Notes under the pieces: generated by a model | Seen by the model: only the letters and a program-made list of their open reading frames with translations | Told to the model about the DNA's origin: nothing | Database searches by the model: none | Shown: positions 45,521 through 57,287 of the stretch, in pieces | How the letters are laid out: every line of letters starts with the position of its first letter | How positions within the stretch are numbered: the first letter of the stretch is position 1 | Translations under genes and position numbers: made by a program | Assembly (NCBI RefSeq): GCF_002563695.1 | Contig: NZ_PDJI01000004.1 | Location: 806,001-870,000, forward strand | Origin: Georgenia soli | Lineage (GTDB): Bacteria > Actinomycetota > Actinomycetes > Actinomycetales > Actinomycetaceae | Reading direction: 5' to 3' | Length of the DNA stretch: 64,000 bases

Positions 45521-46432
45521 TCACCAGAAGGCGCGCACCGCGATCGCGTCGGCGAAGTTGTCCACGGCGCCCGGGGTGGTGGAGAGGTAGAGCGAGGCGT
45601 CCACGAGAGCCACCTCCATGACGTGCATGCCGTCCTCCCCCTCGACTACGTCGATGCGGCAGTACGTCAGCTGCTCGTCCCGGCCCATCCGGTCCTTGAT
45701 GTACGAGTGGATCGCCTTGCGGGCCTCCTCGCCCAGACGCCACTCGGCGTCCGTGGCCTCCCGCGCGTGCGCGACCTCCTTCGGCGCCTCGACCTGGCTG
45801 CGGAACGGACCGTGGAGCATCGCCTCCTTCTCCACGGCGTGGCTGACGAGCCCGTTCATGAAGATCAGCGCCGTCTCGCCGCGCTGGTCGACCGACTCGA
45901 GGTAGCGCTGCACCATCACGCTGCGCCCCTGCGAGAGCAGGTCCATCGCGTGCGAGATCGCCTGCTGGCGGGAGCCCGCGTCGACGGCGGTGTAACGGCC
46001 CGTGTCGTGCGCGCCGGAGGAGATGGCGGGCTTGACCACGAAGTCGCCGCTCGCCGGGAAGCGGGTGTGCACCTGGTGCTTGCTGAGGTTGCGCTCCGGC
46101 TCGAGCCAGACGGTCGGGATGGTCGGCATCCCGCGCTTCTCCAGCTCCACGAGGTAGTGCTTGTCCGTGTTCCACCGGATCACGTCCGCGTGGTTGCAGA
46201 GCCGGGGCACGGACTCGGCCCACCGCACGAACTGGTCGCGCCGGAGGGCGTAGTCGTGCACCGAGCGGAGGACGACCGTGCCGGCCGAGGACCAGTCCAC
46301 GTCCGGGTCGTCCCACACGGCGATGCGAGGCTCGATGCCGCGGTCGGCGAGCGCGTCGGGCAGGGGTGCATCATCCTCGGACAGCCGCGGCAGCGCGGCG
46401 CAGGTGGCGAGGGTTACGATCGGCTTTGACAC
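45521..46432 (-). CDS. ATP-grasp domain protein (DcsG/RimK-like ligase), function unknown
   Basis: 303-aa protein of the ATP-grasp ligase fold. RSVHDYALRRDQF and IRWNTDKHYLVELEKRGMPTIPT (as separate segments at about 56-68 and 85-107) match the family of DcsG-like and other actinobacterial ATP-grasp proteins. VVKPAISSGAHDTGRY carries the ATP-binding Lys. YCRIDVV and MEVALVDASLYL form the metal site; relatives usually have ELEL(I/V)EP there, so one acidic position reads Ala here. Such enzymes join a carboxylate to an amine or thiol; the substrate is unknown. It stands alone. Confidence 0.8.
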   Translation of the reverse strand: MSKPIVTLATCAALPRLSEDDAPLPDALADRGIEPRIAVWDDPDVDWSSAGTVVLRSVHDYALRRDQFVRWAESVPRLCNHADVIRWNTDKHYLVELEKRGMPTIPTVWLEPERNLSKHQVHTRFPASGDFVVKPAISSGAHDTGRYTAVDAGSRQQAISHAMDLLSQGRSVMVQRYLESVDQRGETALIFMNGLVSHAVEKEAMLHGPFRSQVEAPKEVAHAREATDAEWRLGEEARKAIHSYIKDRMGRDEQLTYCRIDVVEGEDGMHVMEVALVDASLYLSTTPGAVDNFADAIAVRAFW

Positions 46433-46708
46433 GGGGTCAACCTACCTTGCGTCGCCGCCTCCGGCGCCACCGCGCCCACCGGCCCCGTCCGGTTCCGCGG
46501 CGCTCCCCGGCGCCGGCCGCTGTCCGGCCGGTCGTGATCTCCGCCTCATCCACCCCCTCCGGGCGCTCGCATCCTGAGACGGCACCGTTCACGGTTCGCT
46601 CGCTGCGTCGCCTCGCTGTTTTTCTGGAACCAGTCGAGCCACCGACCCCCCGGCGGCTTCCGCCCGGCGCCCCCGGCGCCCGGCCCGGACCTATCCGAAG
46701 GACCCACC

Positions 46709-47599
46709 ATGACCTACCTGCGCCGTGGCGGCGCGATCGCCGCGTCCGCCGCCCTCGCCCTCACCCTCGCCGCCTGCGGCGGCTCGGGCGCCGACGAGTC
46801 CGCCGAGAAGGGCTCGGAGGAGAACCCGGTCCGCATCGGGGTCGTCGGTGCGACCGACCCGCAGTGGCCCATCTTCGAGGACCTCGCGGAGGAGGAGGGC
46901 ATCGCCGTCGACATCGTCGACTTCACCGAGTACACCCAGCCCAACCCCGCGCTCGCGGACGGCGACCTGGATCTCAACCAGTTCCAGCACATCCTCTACC
47001 TCGCGCAGTACAACGAGGCCGACGGTCAGGACCTGACCCCGATCGGCGCCACGGCGGTGTACCCCCTCGCGCTGTACTCCCTCAAGCACGACGCCGTCGA
47101 GGACATCCCCGACGGCGGCGAGGTCGCGATCCCCAACGACGTCACGAACCAGGCCCGTGCCCTGTTCGTGCTCGAGGAGGCCGGGCTCATCACCCTGGCC
47201 GACGACGCCGGCGTGGTCCCGGACCCGACCGACGTCGTCGAGGCGGAGTCGAAGGTCAAGGTCACGCCCGTCGACGCGAACCAGACGGTCGTCTCGCTCG
47301 ACTCGGTCGACGCGTCCATCGTCAACAACGACTTCATCGACGACGCCGGCCTCAACCCGGAGGACGCCCTGTTCGCCGACAGCGCCGAGTCCGAGGGTGC
47401 CCGCCCGTACATCAACGTCTGGGTCGCGCGGGCCGAGGACGCCGACAACGAGACGTTCCAGCAGCTCGTCGAGATCCACAAGTCTCCCGAGGTGACCGAG
47501 GCCCTGCAGGAGTCCGCGGGCGGCACCGCCTCGCTGGCCGACCAGGGCCCGGCGGAGCTCCAGGACATCCTCGCCGAGGTCCAGGCGAGCCTGAGCTGA
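46709..47599 (+). CDS. metQ: Methionine ABC transporter substrate-binding lipoprotein
   Basis: 296-aa lipoprotein of the NlpA/MetQ family. The signal peptide ends in the lipobox LAAC (Cys23). The mature domain includes VRIGVVGATDPQWPIF, DFTEYTQPNPALADGDLDLNQFQH split over about 57-78, and VPIGATAVYPLALYS-like segments, all diagnostic. AAGGA lies about ten bases upstream of ATG 46709. First gene of metQ-metN-metI. The 276-base region upstream shows no recognisable SAM riboswitch; a short palindrome (ACCGT-tc-ACGGT, 46584-46595) lies there. Confidence 0.95.
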   Translation: MTYLRRGGAIAASAALALTLAACGGSGADESAEKGSEENPVRIGVVGATDPQWPIFEDLAEEEGIAVDIVDFTEYTQPNPALADGDLDLNQFQHILYLAQYNEADGQDLTPIGATAVYPLALYSLKHDAVEDIPDGGEVAIPNDVTNQARALFVLEEAGLITLADDAGVVPDPTDVVEAESKVKVTPVDANQTVVSLDSVDASIVNNDFIDDAGLNPEDALFADSAESEGARPYINVWVARAEDADNETFQQLVEIHKSPEVTEALQESAGGTASLADQGPAELQDILAEVQASLS

Positions 47600-47645
47600 T
47601 GAGGTCCGCCGCGCAGCGGACGGCGGTCCCCGGGAAGATGGGCGT

Positions 47646-48692
47646 ATGAGTCCGATCATCCGGTTCGACGGCGTGCACAAGACCTTCGGCGAAGGACCGA
47701 AGGCCGTGCACGCCGTCGAGGACGTCACCCTCGACATCGAGGAGGGTGAGATCTTCGGCGTCATCGGCTACTCCGGTGCCGGCAAGTCCACCCTCGTCCG
47801 GCTCATCAACGGCCTCGAGCGGGCCACCTCCGGCACCGTTCAGGTCGACGGCCACACCGTCTCCGCCCTCAGCGAGAGGGAGCTGCGGCCGCTGCGCACG
47901 GACATCGGCATGGTGTTCCAGCAGTTCAACCTCTTCTCCTCCAAGTCCGTCGCGGAGAACGTCGCCTACCCGCTCCGGGTGGCCGGGTGGGACAAGGAGC
48001 GCCGGCGTGCCCGGGTGGCGGAGCTGCTGCAGTTCGTCGGCCTCTCCGACAAGGCGCAGGCCCGGCCCGCCGAGCTCTCCGGCGGGCAGAAGCAGCGCGT
48101 CGGCATCGCCCGCGCGCTCGCCAGCCAGCCCAAGATCCTGCTGGCCGACGAGGCCACGTCGGCGCTCGACCCGGAGACCACCCGCGAGGTGCTGGGCCTG
48201 CTGCGCCGGGTCAACTCCGAGCTGGGGCTGACGATCGTGGTCATCACCCACGAGATGGACGTCGTGAAGTACCTGTGCCACCGGGTGGCCGTCATGGAGC
48301 ACGGCCGCGTCATCGAGCAGGGCACCGTCTACGACGTCTTCTCGCGGCCCCGGCACGAGGCGACCCGCCGCTTCGTCGGGACGTCGCTGCGCGACCGGCC
48401 GAGCCCCGAGGTCCTCACCCGCCTCGCCGCGAGCCACCCCGGCAGGCTGGTGACCGTGGCCGTCCAGGAGGACACCGGCTCCTCCGCCCGCATCATGCGG
48501 ACCTTCGCCGAGCGTGAGGTCGACGGCGCCATCGTCTACGGCGGCATCACCGAGATCGGTGAGCGGCCGTTCGGCTCGCTCACGCTCTCGCTGACCGGCG
48601 ACCCCGCGGCGATCGACCGGGCGCTGGCGGAGCTGCGCACGTTCACCGACGTCGAGGACTACCCCGCGCTCGCGGGGAGGGAGCGTTCATGA
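47646..48692 (+). CDS. metN: Methionine ABC transporter ATP-binding protein
   Basis: 348-aa ATPase. Walker A is GYSGAGKST (about residues 37-45), signature LSGGQKQRVGIARAL, Walker B ILLADEATSALD and the switch His in VITHEM. The last ~90 residues are the NIL regulatory domain found in MetN, which binds methionine and inhibits transport. It lies 46 bases after metQ, and its stop overlaps metI by four bases (ATGA). Confidence 0.96.
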   Translation: MSPIIRFDGVHKTFGEGPKAVHAVEDVTLDIEEGEIFGVIGYSGAGKSTLVRLINGLERATSGTVQVDGHTVSALSERELRPLRTDIGMVFQQFNLFSSKSVAENVAYPLRVAGWDKERRRARVAELLQFVGLSDKAQARPAELSGGQKQRVGIARALASQPKILLADEATSALDPETTREVLGLLRRVNSELGLTIVVITHEMDVVKYLCHRVAVMEHGRVIEQGTVYDVFSRPRHEATRRFVGTSLRDRPSPEVLTRLAASHPGRLVTVAVQEDTGSSARIMRTFAEREVDGAIVYGGITEIGERPFGSLTLSLTGDPAAIDRALAELRTFTDVEDYPALAGRERS

Positions 48693-49351
48693 AGTTCGAC
48701 TGGGCCAACGACTGGCCCGTCTTCGTCGAGGCGTTCTGGCAGACGATCTACATCGTCGCGCTGGCGCTCGGGATCGGTGGCGCCATCGGCCTGGTCCTGG
48801 GGCTGGTGCTCTACACCACCCGACGGGGCGGGCTGCTGGAGAACCGGTACGTCTTCACGGCGCTGAACGTCCTGGTGAACTTCGTCCGGCCGATCCCCTT
48901 CGTCATCTTCATCACCGCGGTGGGCCCGCTGACCATCGCGCTGACCGGGTCGAGGATCGGGACGGACGCCTTCATCGTGCCGGCGGCGATCATGGCGTCC
49001 TTCGCCACCTCCCGCATCGTCGAGCAGAACCTCGTGGCGCTCGACCCGGGGGTGATCGAGGCGGCCCGCTCCATGGGGGCCTCCCCCCTCCGGATCATCT
49101 TCACGGTGATCATCCCCGAGGCGCTCGCCCCGCTGATCCTGGGGTACACGTTCCTCTTCGTGGCGGTGGTCGACATGTCGGCCCTGGCCGGCATCGTCGG
49201 CGGCGGCGGTCTCGGTAACTTCGCCCTCACGCAGGGGTACCAGCGCTTCGACTGGGTCGTCACGTACGTGACGGTGCTCGTCATCGTGGTGCTCGTGCAG
49301 CTCGTGCAGTTCCTCGGCAACTACCTCGCCCGCAAGGTGCTCCGCCGGTAG
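48689..49351 (+). CDS. metI: Methionine ABC transporter permease
   Basis: 220-aa permease with five to six transmembrane helices. The EAA loop is EAARSMGASPLRIIFTVIIPEALAP (about residues 126-150), the contact for MetN. FVRPIPFVIFI and GGGGLGNFALTQGYQRF are characteristic of MetI. Translation is coupled to metN by ATGA. A pair of hairpins follows. Confidence 0.96.
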   Translation: MKFDWANDWPVFVEAFWQTIYIVALALGIGGAIGLVLGLVLYTTRRGGLLENRYVFTALNVLVNFVRPIPFVIFITAVGPLTIALTGSRIGTDAFIVPAAIMASFATSRIVEQNLVALDPGVIEAARSMGASPLRIIFTVIIPEALAPLILGYTFLFVAVVDMSALAGIVGGGGLGNFALTQGYQRFDWVVTYVTVLVIVVLVQLVQFLGNYLARKVLRR

Positions 49352-49395
49352 GCCGGTCCCCGGGCGCACACGGCTGGGCCGGGGCTCGGCCCGGA

Positions 49396-49414
49396 TCGCC
49401 CCCGCACGGGGCGA
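49396..49414 (+). terminator. Terminator-like hairpin after metI
   Basis: TCGCCCC-cgcac-GGGGCGA forms a 7-bp stem, preceded by a second 6-bp hairpin (GGGCCG...CGGCCC, 49376-49392). Together they may end the metQNI transcript. Confidence 0.5.
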
Positions 49415-49502
49415 CGGCGGAATACGCTCGTCGCAGCAGGGCCGCGGTGACGCCGTGCTCGCCCTGCCGCTGCACCGGCACGCACCGACGAAGGTGGTCG
49501 CC

Positions 49503-49544
49503 ATGGAGAGGACCCGCCCAGGAGTCCCGGCGAGGTCACGGTGA
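49503..49544 (+). CDS. Possible 13-codon leader ORF overlapping the USP start
   Basis: ATG 49503 has AAGG eight bases upstream and opens a frame of 13 codons, rich in Arg and with two Pro (reading MERTRPGVPARSR), that ends TGA at 49542-49544. The stop overlaps the GTG start of the USP gene (GTGA), so its translation could feed the downstream start. Proline/charge-containing leaders control mgtA in enterobacteria, but no similarity beyond that is claimed. It could be a chance frame. Confidence 0.35.
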   Translation: MERTRPGVPARSR

Positions 49545-50386
49545 GCTCTGCGGAGCTTTCCGCCCCCCGCCCGGTGGTGGCTGCCGTCGACGGCTCGGCC
49601 AAGGACGAGGCGGTCGTCCGGTGGGCGGCCGACGAGGCGGCCTGGCGAGGAGCCGACCTGCTGGTCCTGTACGCCTTCGACCACGTCGCTCCCCTCCCCA
49701 CCGCCTACGCCGCCGGTCAGCGCGTCACCGGCGCGGCGCAGGAGCGGGCCGCCAGGCGCCGGCCCGGCCTGGCCGTGACGACGCGGGAGGTGCTCGGCGA
49801 CGCCACGTCCGCGCTCCTCGACCTGACCCGGGGGGCGTCGATGGTCGTGCTCGGCTGCCGCGAGCGCGGCCGGCTGACCAGCTCCGTGCTCGGGTCCGTG
49901 TCCCGTGCCGTGGTGAGCCGAGGGCACGGGACGGTCGTCGTCGTCACCGGCCGGCAGGAGCTGCCGGAGGCGCCGGTCACGGTGTGGCTGGACGTCGGGA
50001 GCGAGACGGCCGCCCCCCTGGCTCTCGCCCTCGCGGAGGCGGCCCGGCGGGGGACGACGCTGCGGGTGGTGCACCCCGCGGCGGGACAGCGGCCGCCGGA
50101 GAGCCGTCGGGCCGACACGCTCCTGGCGGCCGCGCGCGAGCCGTTCCCCGGTGTGCCCGTGGAGGTCGTCGAGACACCCCTGGACGCGGTGGAGGCGTTG
50201 AGGGACGAGGGGGCACGGTCGTCCCTGATGGTTCTCGGCCGCCCGCTGCGGGGCCCGGCGCGCGGGCCGGACTCCGTCGTCCAGGCCGTGCTGCACGCGG
50301 CCCCCGCCGTCGCGGTGGTGGCGGCACCGGCGGGCGGCGCGGGCACGGCGGGCGGGCCGGCCCCGCGGAGCGCGGCGCGGGGGTGA
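49541..50386 (+). CDS. Universal stress protein with two USP-like halves
   Basis: 281-aa cytoplasmic protein. The first USP domain (residues about 10-137) begins RPVVAAVDGSAKDEAVVRWA and ends LGSVSRAVVSRGHGTVVVV, with the GxxxxS-type nucleotide-binding loop (VLGCRERGRLTSSVLGSVS region). The second half (about 145-265) is weaker. The C-terminus is Gly/Ala-rich. GAGG lies five bases before GTG 49541. mgtA follows after six bases, so the two are cotranscribed. Confidence 0.85.
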   Translation: MSSAELSAPRPVVAAVDGSAKDEAVVRWAADEAAWRGADLLVLYAFDHVAPLPTAYAAGQRVTGAAQERAARRRPGLAVTTREVLGDATSALLDLTRGASMVVLGCRERGRLTSSVLGSVSRAVVSRGHGTVVVVTGRQELPEAPVTVWLDVGSETAAPLALALAEAARRGTTLRVVHPAAGQRPPESRRADTLLAAAREPFPGVPVEVVETPLDAVEALRDEGARSSLMVLGRPLRGPARGPDSVVQAVLHAAPAVAVVAAPAGGAGTAGGPAPRSAARG

Positions 50387-50392
50387 GTCCGG

Positions 50393-52994
<2,602 letters not shown>

Positions 52995-53002
<8 letters not shown>

Positions 53003-55397
53003 GCCCACCGGCGGGGCCGGCGCCGTGGAGCCTGCCGTCACGGTCGTCGACGACCCGGTGCCGGAGACGGTGCGGGAGTTCTCCGACGCGGTCGGCATCG
53101 TCCTCGCCGTCCTGGGCGTGACGCTGACGCTGCTCCTGGCGTCGTTCGCGCACGGCACCACCACCGGCCTCGCGCAGGACGTGAAGGGCCTCGAGGGGGT
53201 GCTGCGGCAGTTCGTCATCGTCCCGGCGGCCATCCTCGAGCGGGTCGTCGCGCTCGTCCTCCCCCTCGCCGTGCTCGCCGAGCTCGTCGTGCGGCGCGAG
53301 ACCCGGCAGGCCGTCTCCAGCCTGGTGGCCGGGGTGCTCGGGGTCGTCGTGTGCTCAGCGGTGGTCGCCCTCCTGCGCCGCGCAGGACCCGCGGACCTGG
53401 TGCTGGGCCTCTCCGTGGTCCGCGACGGCTCGCCGGAGCTGTCCGTGCCCGTCTCCCTGGCGATGGTCGCCGCCCTGCTCACCGCCGCCGGGCCGCGGAG
53501 CCGACGGCGCAGCGTCGCGTGGTCGTGGCGCGCGGTGTGGGTGACCGTGGGCATCCTGCTCGTGACCGCGCAGGCCGCGCTGCTCGGTGCCGCGCTCGCC
53601 CTCCTGCTGGGACGTGGGGTCGGGCTGGCGGTGCGGTACGTCGTCGGCGTGCCGACCGGGCGCGCGTACGGCGAGGAGCTCGTGGGCGCCCTCCGCCGGG
53701 CCGGGTTCCGGCCGGTCCGCATCACCCGGTGCCCGGGTGCGGGGCACCGCCGGTACGCGCTCACCACCGAGGACGGACGAGAGCTCGAGATGACCGTCCT
53801 CGACAGCGACCGCCAGGTGGCCGCGCTGCTCTCCCGCCTGTGGGAGGCGGTGCGGGTCCGGGAGGTCGGCGCGCCGCCGCTCTCCGCCCGGGAGACCGCC
53901 GAGCACCTCGTGGCCCTGACGGCCCTGGTCCGGGAGGCCGGCGCCCGGATGCCGGCCGTGCGCGCCGTCACGGTCGCCCGAGACTCGACGGTGCTCGTCC
54001 AGGACCGCCCCGGCGGCGCTGCCCAGCTCTCCCAGCTCGCCCCGGTGCAGATCACCGACGAGGTGCTGCGCCTCGTCTGGCAGGAGCTGCGACGGGTCCA
54101 CCGGTGCGGCGTCGCCCACCGACGCCTCAGCTCCGGGTCGGTGCTGGTGGAGCTGACCGGCCCGGACCCCGGGGTGTGGTTCACCCGGTGGGAGTCCGGG
54201 TCGATCGCCGCCTCGGAGCTGGTCCGGCGCGCCGACCTCGCCCAGATGCTCACGCTGCTCGCCGTGCGGGTCGGCACCGACCGCGCCCTCCGCTCCGCCC
54301 GCGAGTCGCTCACGCCGGACGAGCTGGCCGGGCTGGTGCCGCTCCTGCAGCCCGTGGCGCTGCCGCGCGCGACGCGGGAGGAGCTGCGGGGCCGGCGCGA
54401 GCTGCTGGCCGAGCTCCGGTCCGCCGTCGTCGGGCCCGGCGGGGACGCCGCCGCCGCGGAGCCGGTCCAGCTGGTGCGTCTCGGCGGCCGTCAGGCGTTC
54501 ACGGCGACCGCGGCGACGGTGGCCGTCGTGGTCGTGCTGACCACCGTCAACCTCGACGACATCTCCGCCGCGCTCACCGCGGGCGACTGGCGCTGGAGCG
54601 TCGCCGCCTTCCTGCTCGGGCTCACGACCTTCGCGGGGGTCGCGGCGACGTACGTGGCGCTCGCCCCGAAGCCCGTGCCCTTCGGCAGGGCCGTTCTCGT
54701 CCAGGTCGCGGCCTCGTTCGTGGCGCTCGCCGCGCCCGCCCTGGTCGGCCACGCCGGGATCAACGTCCGGATGTTCACCCGCCAGGGGATCGACACCGCC
54801 CGCGCCCTGGCCGCGGTCGGGCTCGTGCAGGTCTCGCAGTTCGTGGTCACCGTGCTGCTGCTCGTGGTCCTCGCGGTGCTCTCCGGCGCCTCGACGGCCC
54901 CGATCCCCACCACCAGCCCGGCCACGCTGCTGACCCTGGCCGCGGTGGTGGGCGCGGCCGGCGCCGCCCTCCTGGTGCGGCCCCTGCGGGAGTGGCTGGC
55001 ACGCAAGGTGCTGCCGGTCGTCCGCCAGACCTGGCCGCTCGTGGTGACGCTCGTCAGCCACCCGCGCCGGCTCGCCCTCACCGTGCTCGGCAACGTGGTG
55101 ACGAGCCTCGGCTGGATCCTCGCGCTGTACTGCTCCCTCGCGGCCTTCGGCACGCACCTCAGCGCCATCCAGGTGGCGCTGGTCTACTTCGCGGGGAACG
55201 CCGCCGGGTCGGTGGTCCCGACACCGGGCGGGATCGGCTCGATCGACGTGGCCATGATCGCCGGCCTGACGGCGGTCGGGGTGGGCCCGGGCGTGGCGGT
55301 GTCCGCCACCGTCGTCTTCCGCGTCGTGACGTTCTGGGTGCAGATCCCGCTCGGCTGGGTGGCGCTGCGGCACCTGATGCGCCGCAACGCCGTCTGA
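52995..55397 (+). CDS. Membrane protein: N-terminal helices, kinase-like pseudodomain, LPG-synthase-type flippase domain
   Basis: 800-aa protein in three parts. The first ~205 residues hold about six or seven hydrophobic segments. The middle (about 215-470) is kinase-like: RRVHRCGVAHRRLSSGSVLVE corresponds to the HRD catalytic loop, but HRD reads HRR and the DFG position reads FTRWESG, so it should not phosphorylate. The last ~310 residues are the lysylphosphatidylglycerol synthase/AglD transmembrane domain (UPF0104), including PTPGGIGSIDVAMIAGL. GTG 52995 lies inside the mgtA end. Function unknown; a lipid-linked or envelope transport role is plausible. Confidence 0.82.
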
Positions 55398-55458
55398 CCC
55401 GCCGCCACCGACGTCGGCGACGAGCACCGCCACCCGCGTGGACGCGCCGCCCCGCGGC

Positions 55459-55941
55459 TCAGTCGCCGTCGCCGTGGACGGCCGAGGAGCCCACCTGGTC
55501 CGCCCACACGGCCCTCGCTCCCGTGTCACCCACGCGGTACACCTGCACCCCGGTCGCCAGCGCGAGCACGACCGTGAGCGCCGCGACCGCCGTCGCGGCG
55601 ACGCCGCGCCCACGGCGCCCCGCCCGCCGGCGGTAGCGGTCGACCAGGACGAGGACCCACAGCACCGCGGCCAGCGCGAGCCCGAGCCACAGGAGCTGGC
55701 CACCCAGCGCCGCGTGCACACCGGGCTCACCCACCCGCCTCTCGAGCGCCTCGCCGGACTGCGTGGCCACCGGCAGCGCCAGGGCGGCCAGCGTGGCGAC
55801 GACCGCCACGACGGGCAGGTACCGCCGCCAGCGCGGCACCAGGATCGTGGCGATCGCGCCGAGCACGGCGAGCGGGATCAGGACGACCACCGCGTGCACC
55901 ACGAGCGGGTGCAGGGGCAGTCCACCGATGAGATCGAACAT
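55459..55941 (-). CDS. DUF2231 family membrane protein
   Basis: 160-aa protein with four transmembrane helices (about residues 12-34, 42-60, 79-100 and 113-133). The opening GLPLHPLVVHAVVVLIPLA is the DUF2231 signature with two conserved His, possible heme or metal ligands. It is the last gene of a leftward group with apbE, which starts 31 bases away from its start region. Function unknown; an electron-transfer role would fit the neighbours. Confidence 0.85.
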   Translation of the reverse strand: MFDLIGGLPLHPLVVHAVVVLIPLAVLGAIATILVPRWRRYLPVVAVVATLAALALPVATQSGEALERRVGEPGVHAALGGQLLWLGLALAAVLWVLVLVDRYRRRAGRRGRGVAATAVAALTVVLALATGVQVYRVGDTGARAVWADQVGSSAVHGDGD

Positions 55942-55972
55942 GGCACCATCCTTCGGGTTTGGTCGGGCGAGG

Positions 55973-56794
55973 TCAGAGCCCGGGCGGGGTCCGACCGTCG
56001 GTCGGTCCGAGCACCGGGCAGGTGCGGAGAAGGCCGCCGTCGTGGGCGACGACGTCGACCTGGTACCCGGCGGTCGCCGCCCACCGCGCCGACCCGGCGC
56101 CGGAGACGTAGGTGGCCGTGGCGAGGACGTCGGCCCACAGCAGGGTGGGGCCGGAGACGGTCACCGACGCCGGCCCGTCGGCAGCGCCGCCCGCTCGCGG
56201 GTCCCAGATGTGGTGGCCCCGGCGGGCCGCCCCGGAGGTGGCGACGCCGCCGTCGCGCATCGTGATGACGGCCCTGAGCCGGTCCGGGCGCTGCGGGTCC
56301 TCGATCCCGACGCGCCACGCCGGACGGCCCTCGTCCGCCACGTGGCACAGCAGGTCGCCGCCCGCGTTGACGTAGAAGTCGGTGCCGGGCAGGTCGTGGA
56401 GGGGCGCGGCGGCGCGCTCGACCGCCCAGCCCTTGACCAGTCCGGTCGGGTCGACCCGTGACCCGCCGTCCGGCAGCGGTCGGCGGGCGTCGATCGCCCC
56501 TGCGGTGAGCTCCCGGGCGAGCTCGCACAGGTCGAGCACCTCGCTCACCTCCGGCGGGCACTGCTCGGGCGTCAGCACGCCGTCGGCGAGGAGGCTGACC
56601 GCCGAGTCGGGTCGGTAGGTGCTGAACATGCCGTCAAGACGCCGCAGCTCCGCGTAGACGGCGGCGACGGACCGCTCCGCCCCTGCCGGCAGGTCGGGGG
56701 CCCGCAGGTGGATGCTGACGGGCATGCCCATCACCGTCCGGTGCCAGGCGCGCGTGCGGAGGGCACCGGCCTCGGGCGCGGCCAGGGCGGTCAC
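55973..56794 (-). CDS. apbE: FAD:protein FMN transferase (ApbE)
   Basis: 273-aa flavin transferase that attaches FMN from FAD to a Thr or Ser of a target protein. MGMPVSIHL, LDGMFSTYRPDSAVS, VDPTGLVKGWAVERAA, YVNAGGDLL and GGVATSGAARRGHHIWDPR are the ordered ApbE motifs. It has no signal peptide or lipobox, unlike many exported ApbEs. GTG 56794 overlaps the stop of the FMN-binding protein gene (GTGA), strongly implying that protein as substrate. Confidence 0.95.
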   Translation of the reverse strand: MTALAAPEAGALRTRAWHRTVMGMPVSIHLRAPDLPAGAERSVAAVYAELRRLDGMFSTYRPDSAVSLLADGVLTPEQCPPEVSEVLDLCELARELTAGAIDARRPLPDGGSRVDPTGLVKGWAVERAAAPLHDLPGTDFYVNAGGDLLCHVADEGRPAWRVGIEDPQRPDRLRAVITMRDGGVATSGAARRGHHIWDPRAGGAADGPASVTVSGPTLLWADVLATATYVSGAGSARWAATAGYQVDVVAHDGGLLRTCPVLGPTDGRTPPGL

Positions 56795-57279
56795 CGCAGG
56801 CCCGCCTCGTCGAGCGCCGACTGCAGCGACTGGATGTACCCGGTGCTCGTGACGGTGGCCCCGGTGACGGCGTCGATCCTGGCACTGCCGGCCTGGACCG
56901 TCTCCTGCTGCAGCATGGGCACGGCGTAGGAGTTGATCTGCGCGTCCATGGAGTTCTCGTGCGGCACCTGCACCGCCGTGGCGTCGACGACGTGGCCGTC
57001 CCGGACGGTGATCTCCACCTGCACGTTGCCCCACTGGGTCCCGACGGCGGCACCCGTGTACGTGCCCGACGGCGCCTTCGACGCTCCGGCCGAGGACCGC
57101 CCCTGCGACGGCGCCGCCCCGCCCGCCCCTCCGCCGGAGGCGGACGCGCTGCCGCCTCCGGCGGAGGAGGTCCCGGTGGGGGCGGCGCCGGCGAGGCCCT
57201 GTCCGGTGGAGGTGGGGTAGGACAGCAGCAGGACGAGCCCGCTGGCGGTCATGGCACCGGCGACGACGATCCTTCTCAT
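56791..57279 (-). CDS. Exported FMN-binding domain protein, ApbE target
   Basis: 162-aa protein. A signal-anchor (about residues 4-22) is followed by a Gly/Ser/Ala-rich linker (about 28-70) and one FMN_bind domain. DAVTGATVTS matches the ApbE flavinylation consensus Dxx(S/T)GA(T/S); Thr142 is the expected attachment site. Such domains carry electrons outside the membrane. It is coupled to apbE downstream and lies nine bases after the reductase-like gene. Confidence 0.93.
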   Translation of the reverse strand: MRRIVVAGAMTASGLVLLLSYPTSTGQGLAGAAPTGTSSAGGGSASASGGGAGGAAPSQGRSSAGASKAPSGTYTGAAVGTQWGNVQVEITVRDGHVVDATAVQVPHENSMDAQINSYAVPMLQQETVQAGSARIDAVTGATVTSTGYIQSLQSALDEAGLR

Positions 57280-57287
57280 GGCGGCCC

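Noticed and set aside
46433..46708. A SAM riboswitch before metQ
   Set aside because: I looked for the conserved cores of the SAM-I and SAM-IV classes and saw none. Only a short palindrome and a T5 stretch are present. A covariance-model search would settle it.
49352..49540. An M-box Mg2+ riboswitch before the USP-mgtA operon
   Set aside because: The region is short, contains metI terminator-like hairpins, and shows none of the conserved M-box core by eye.
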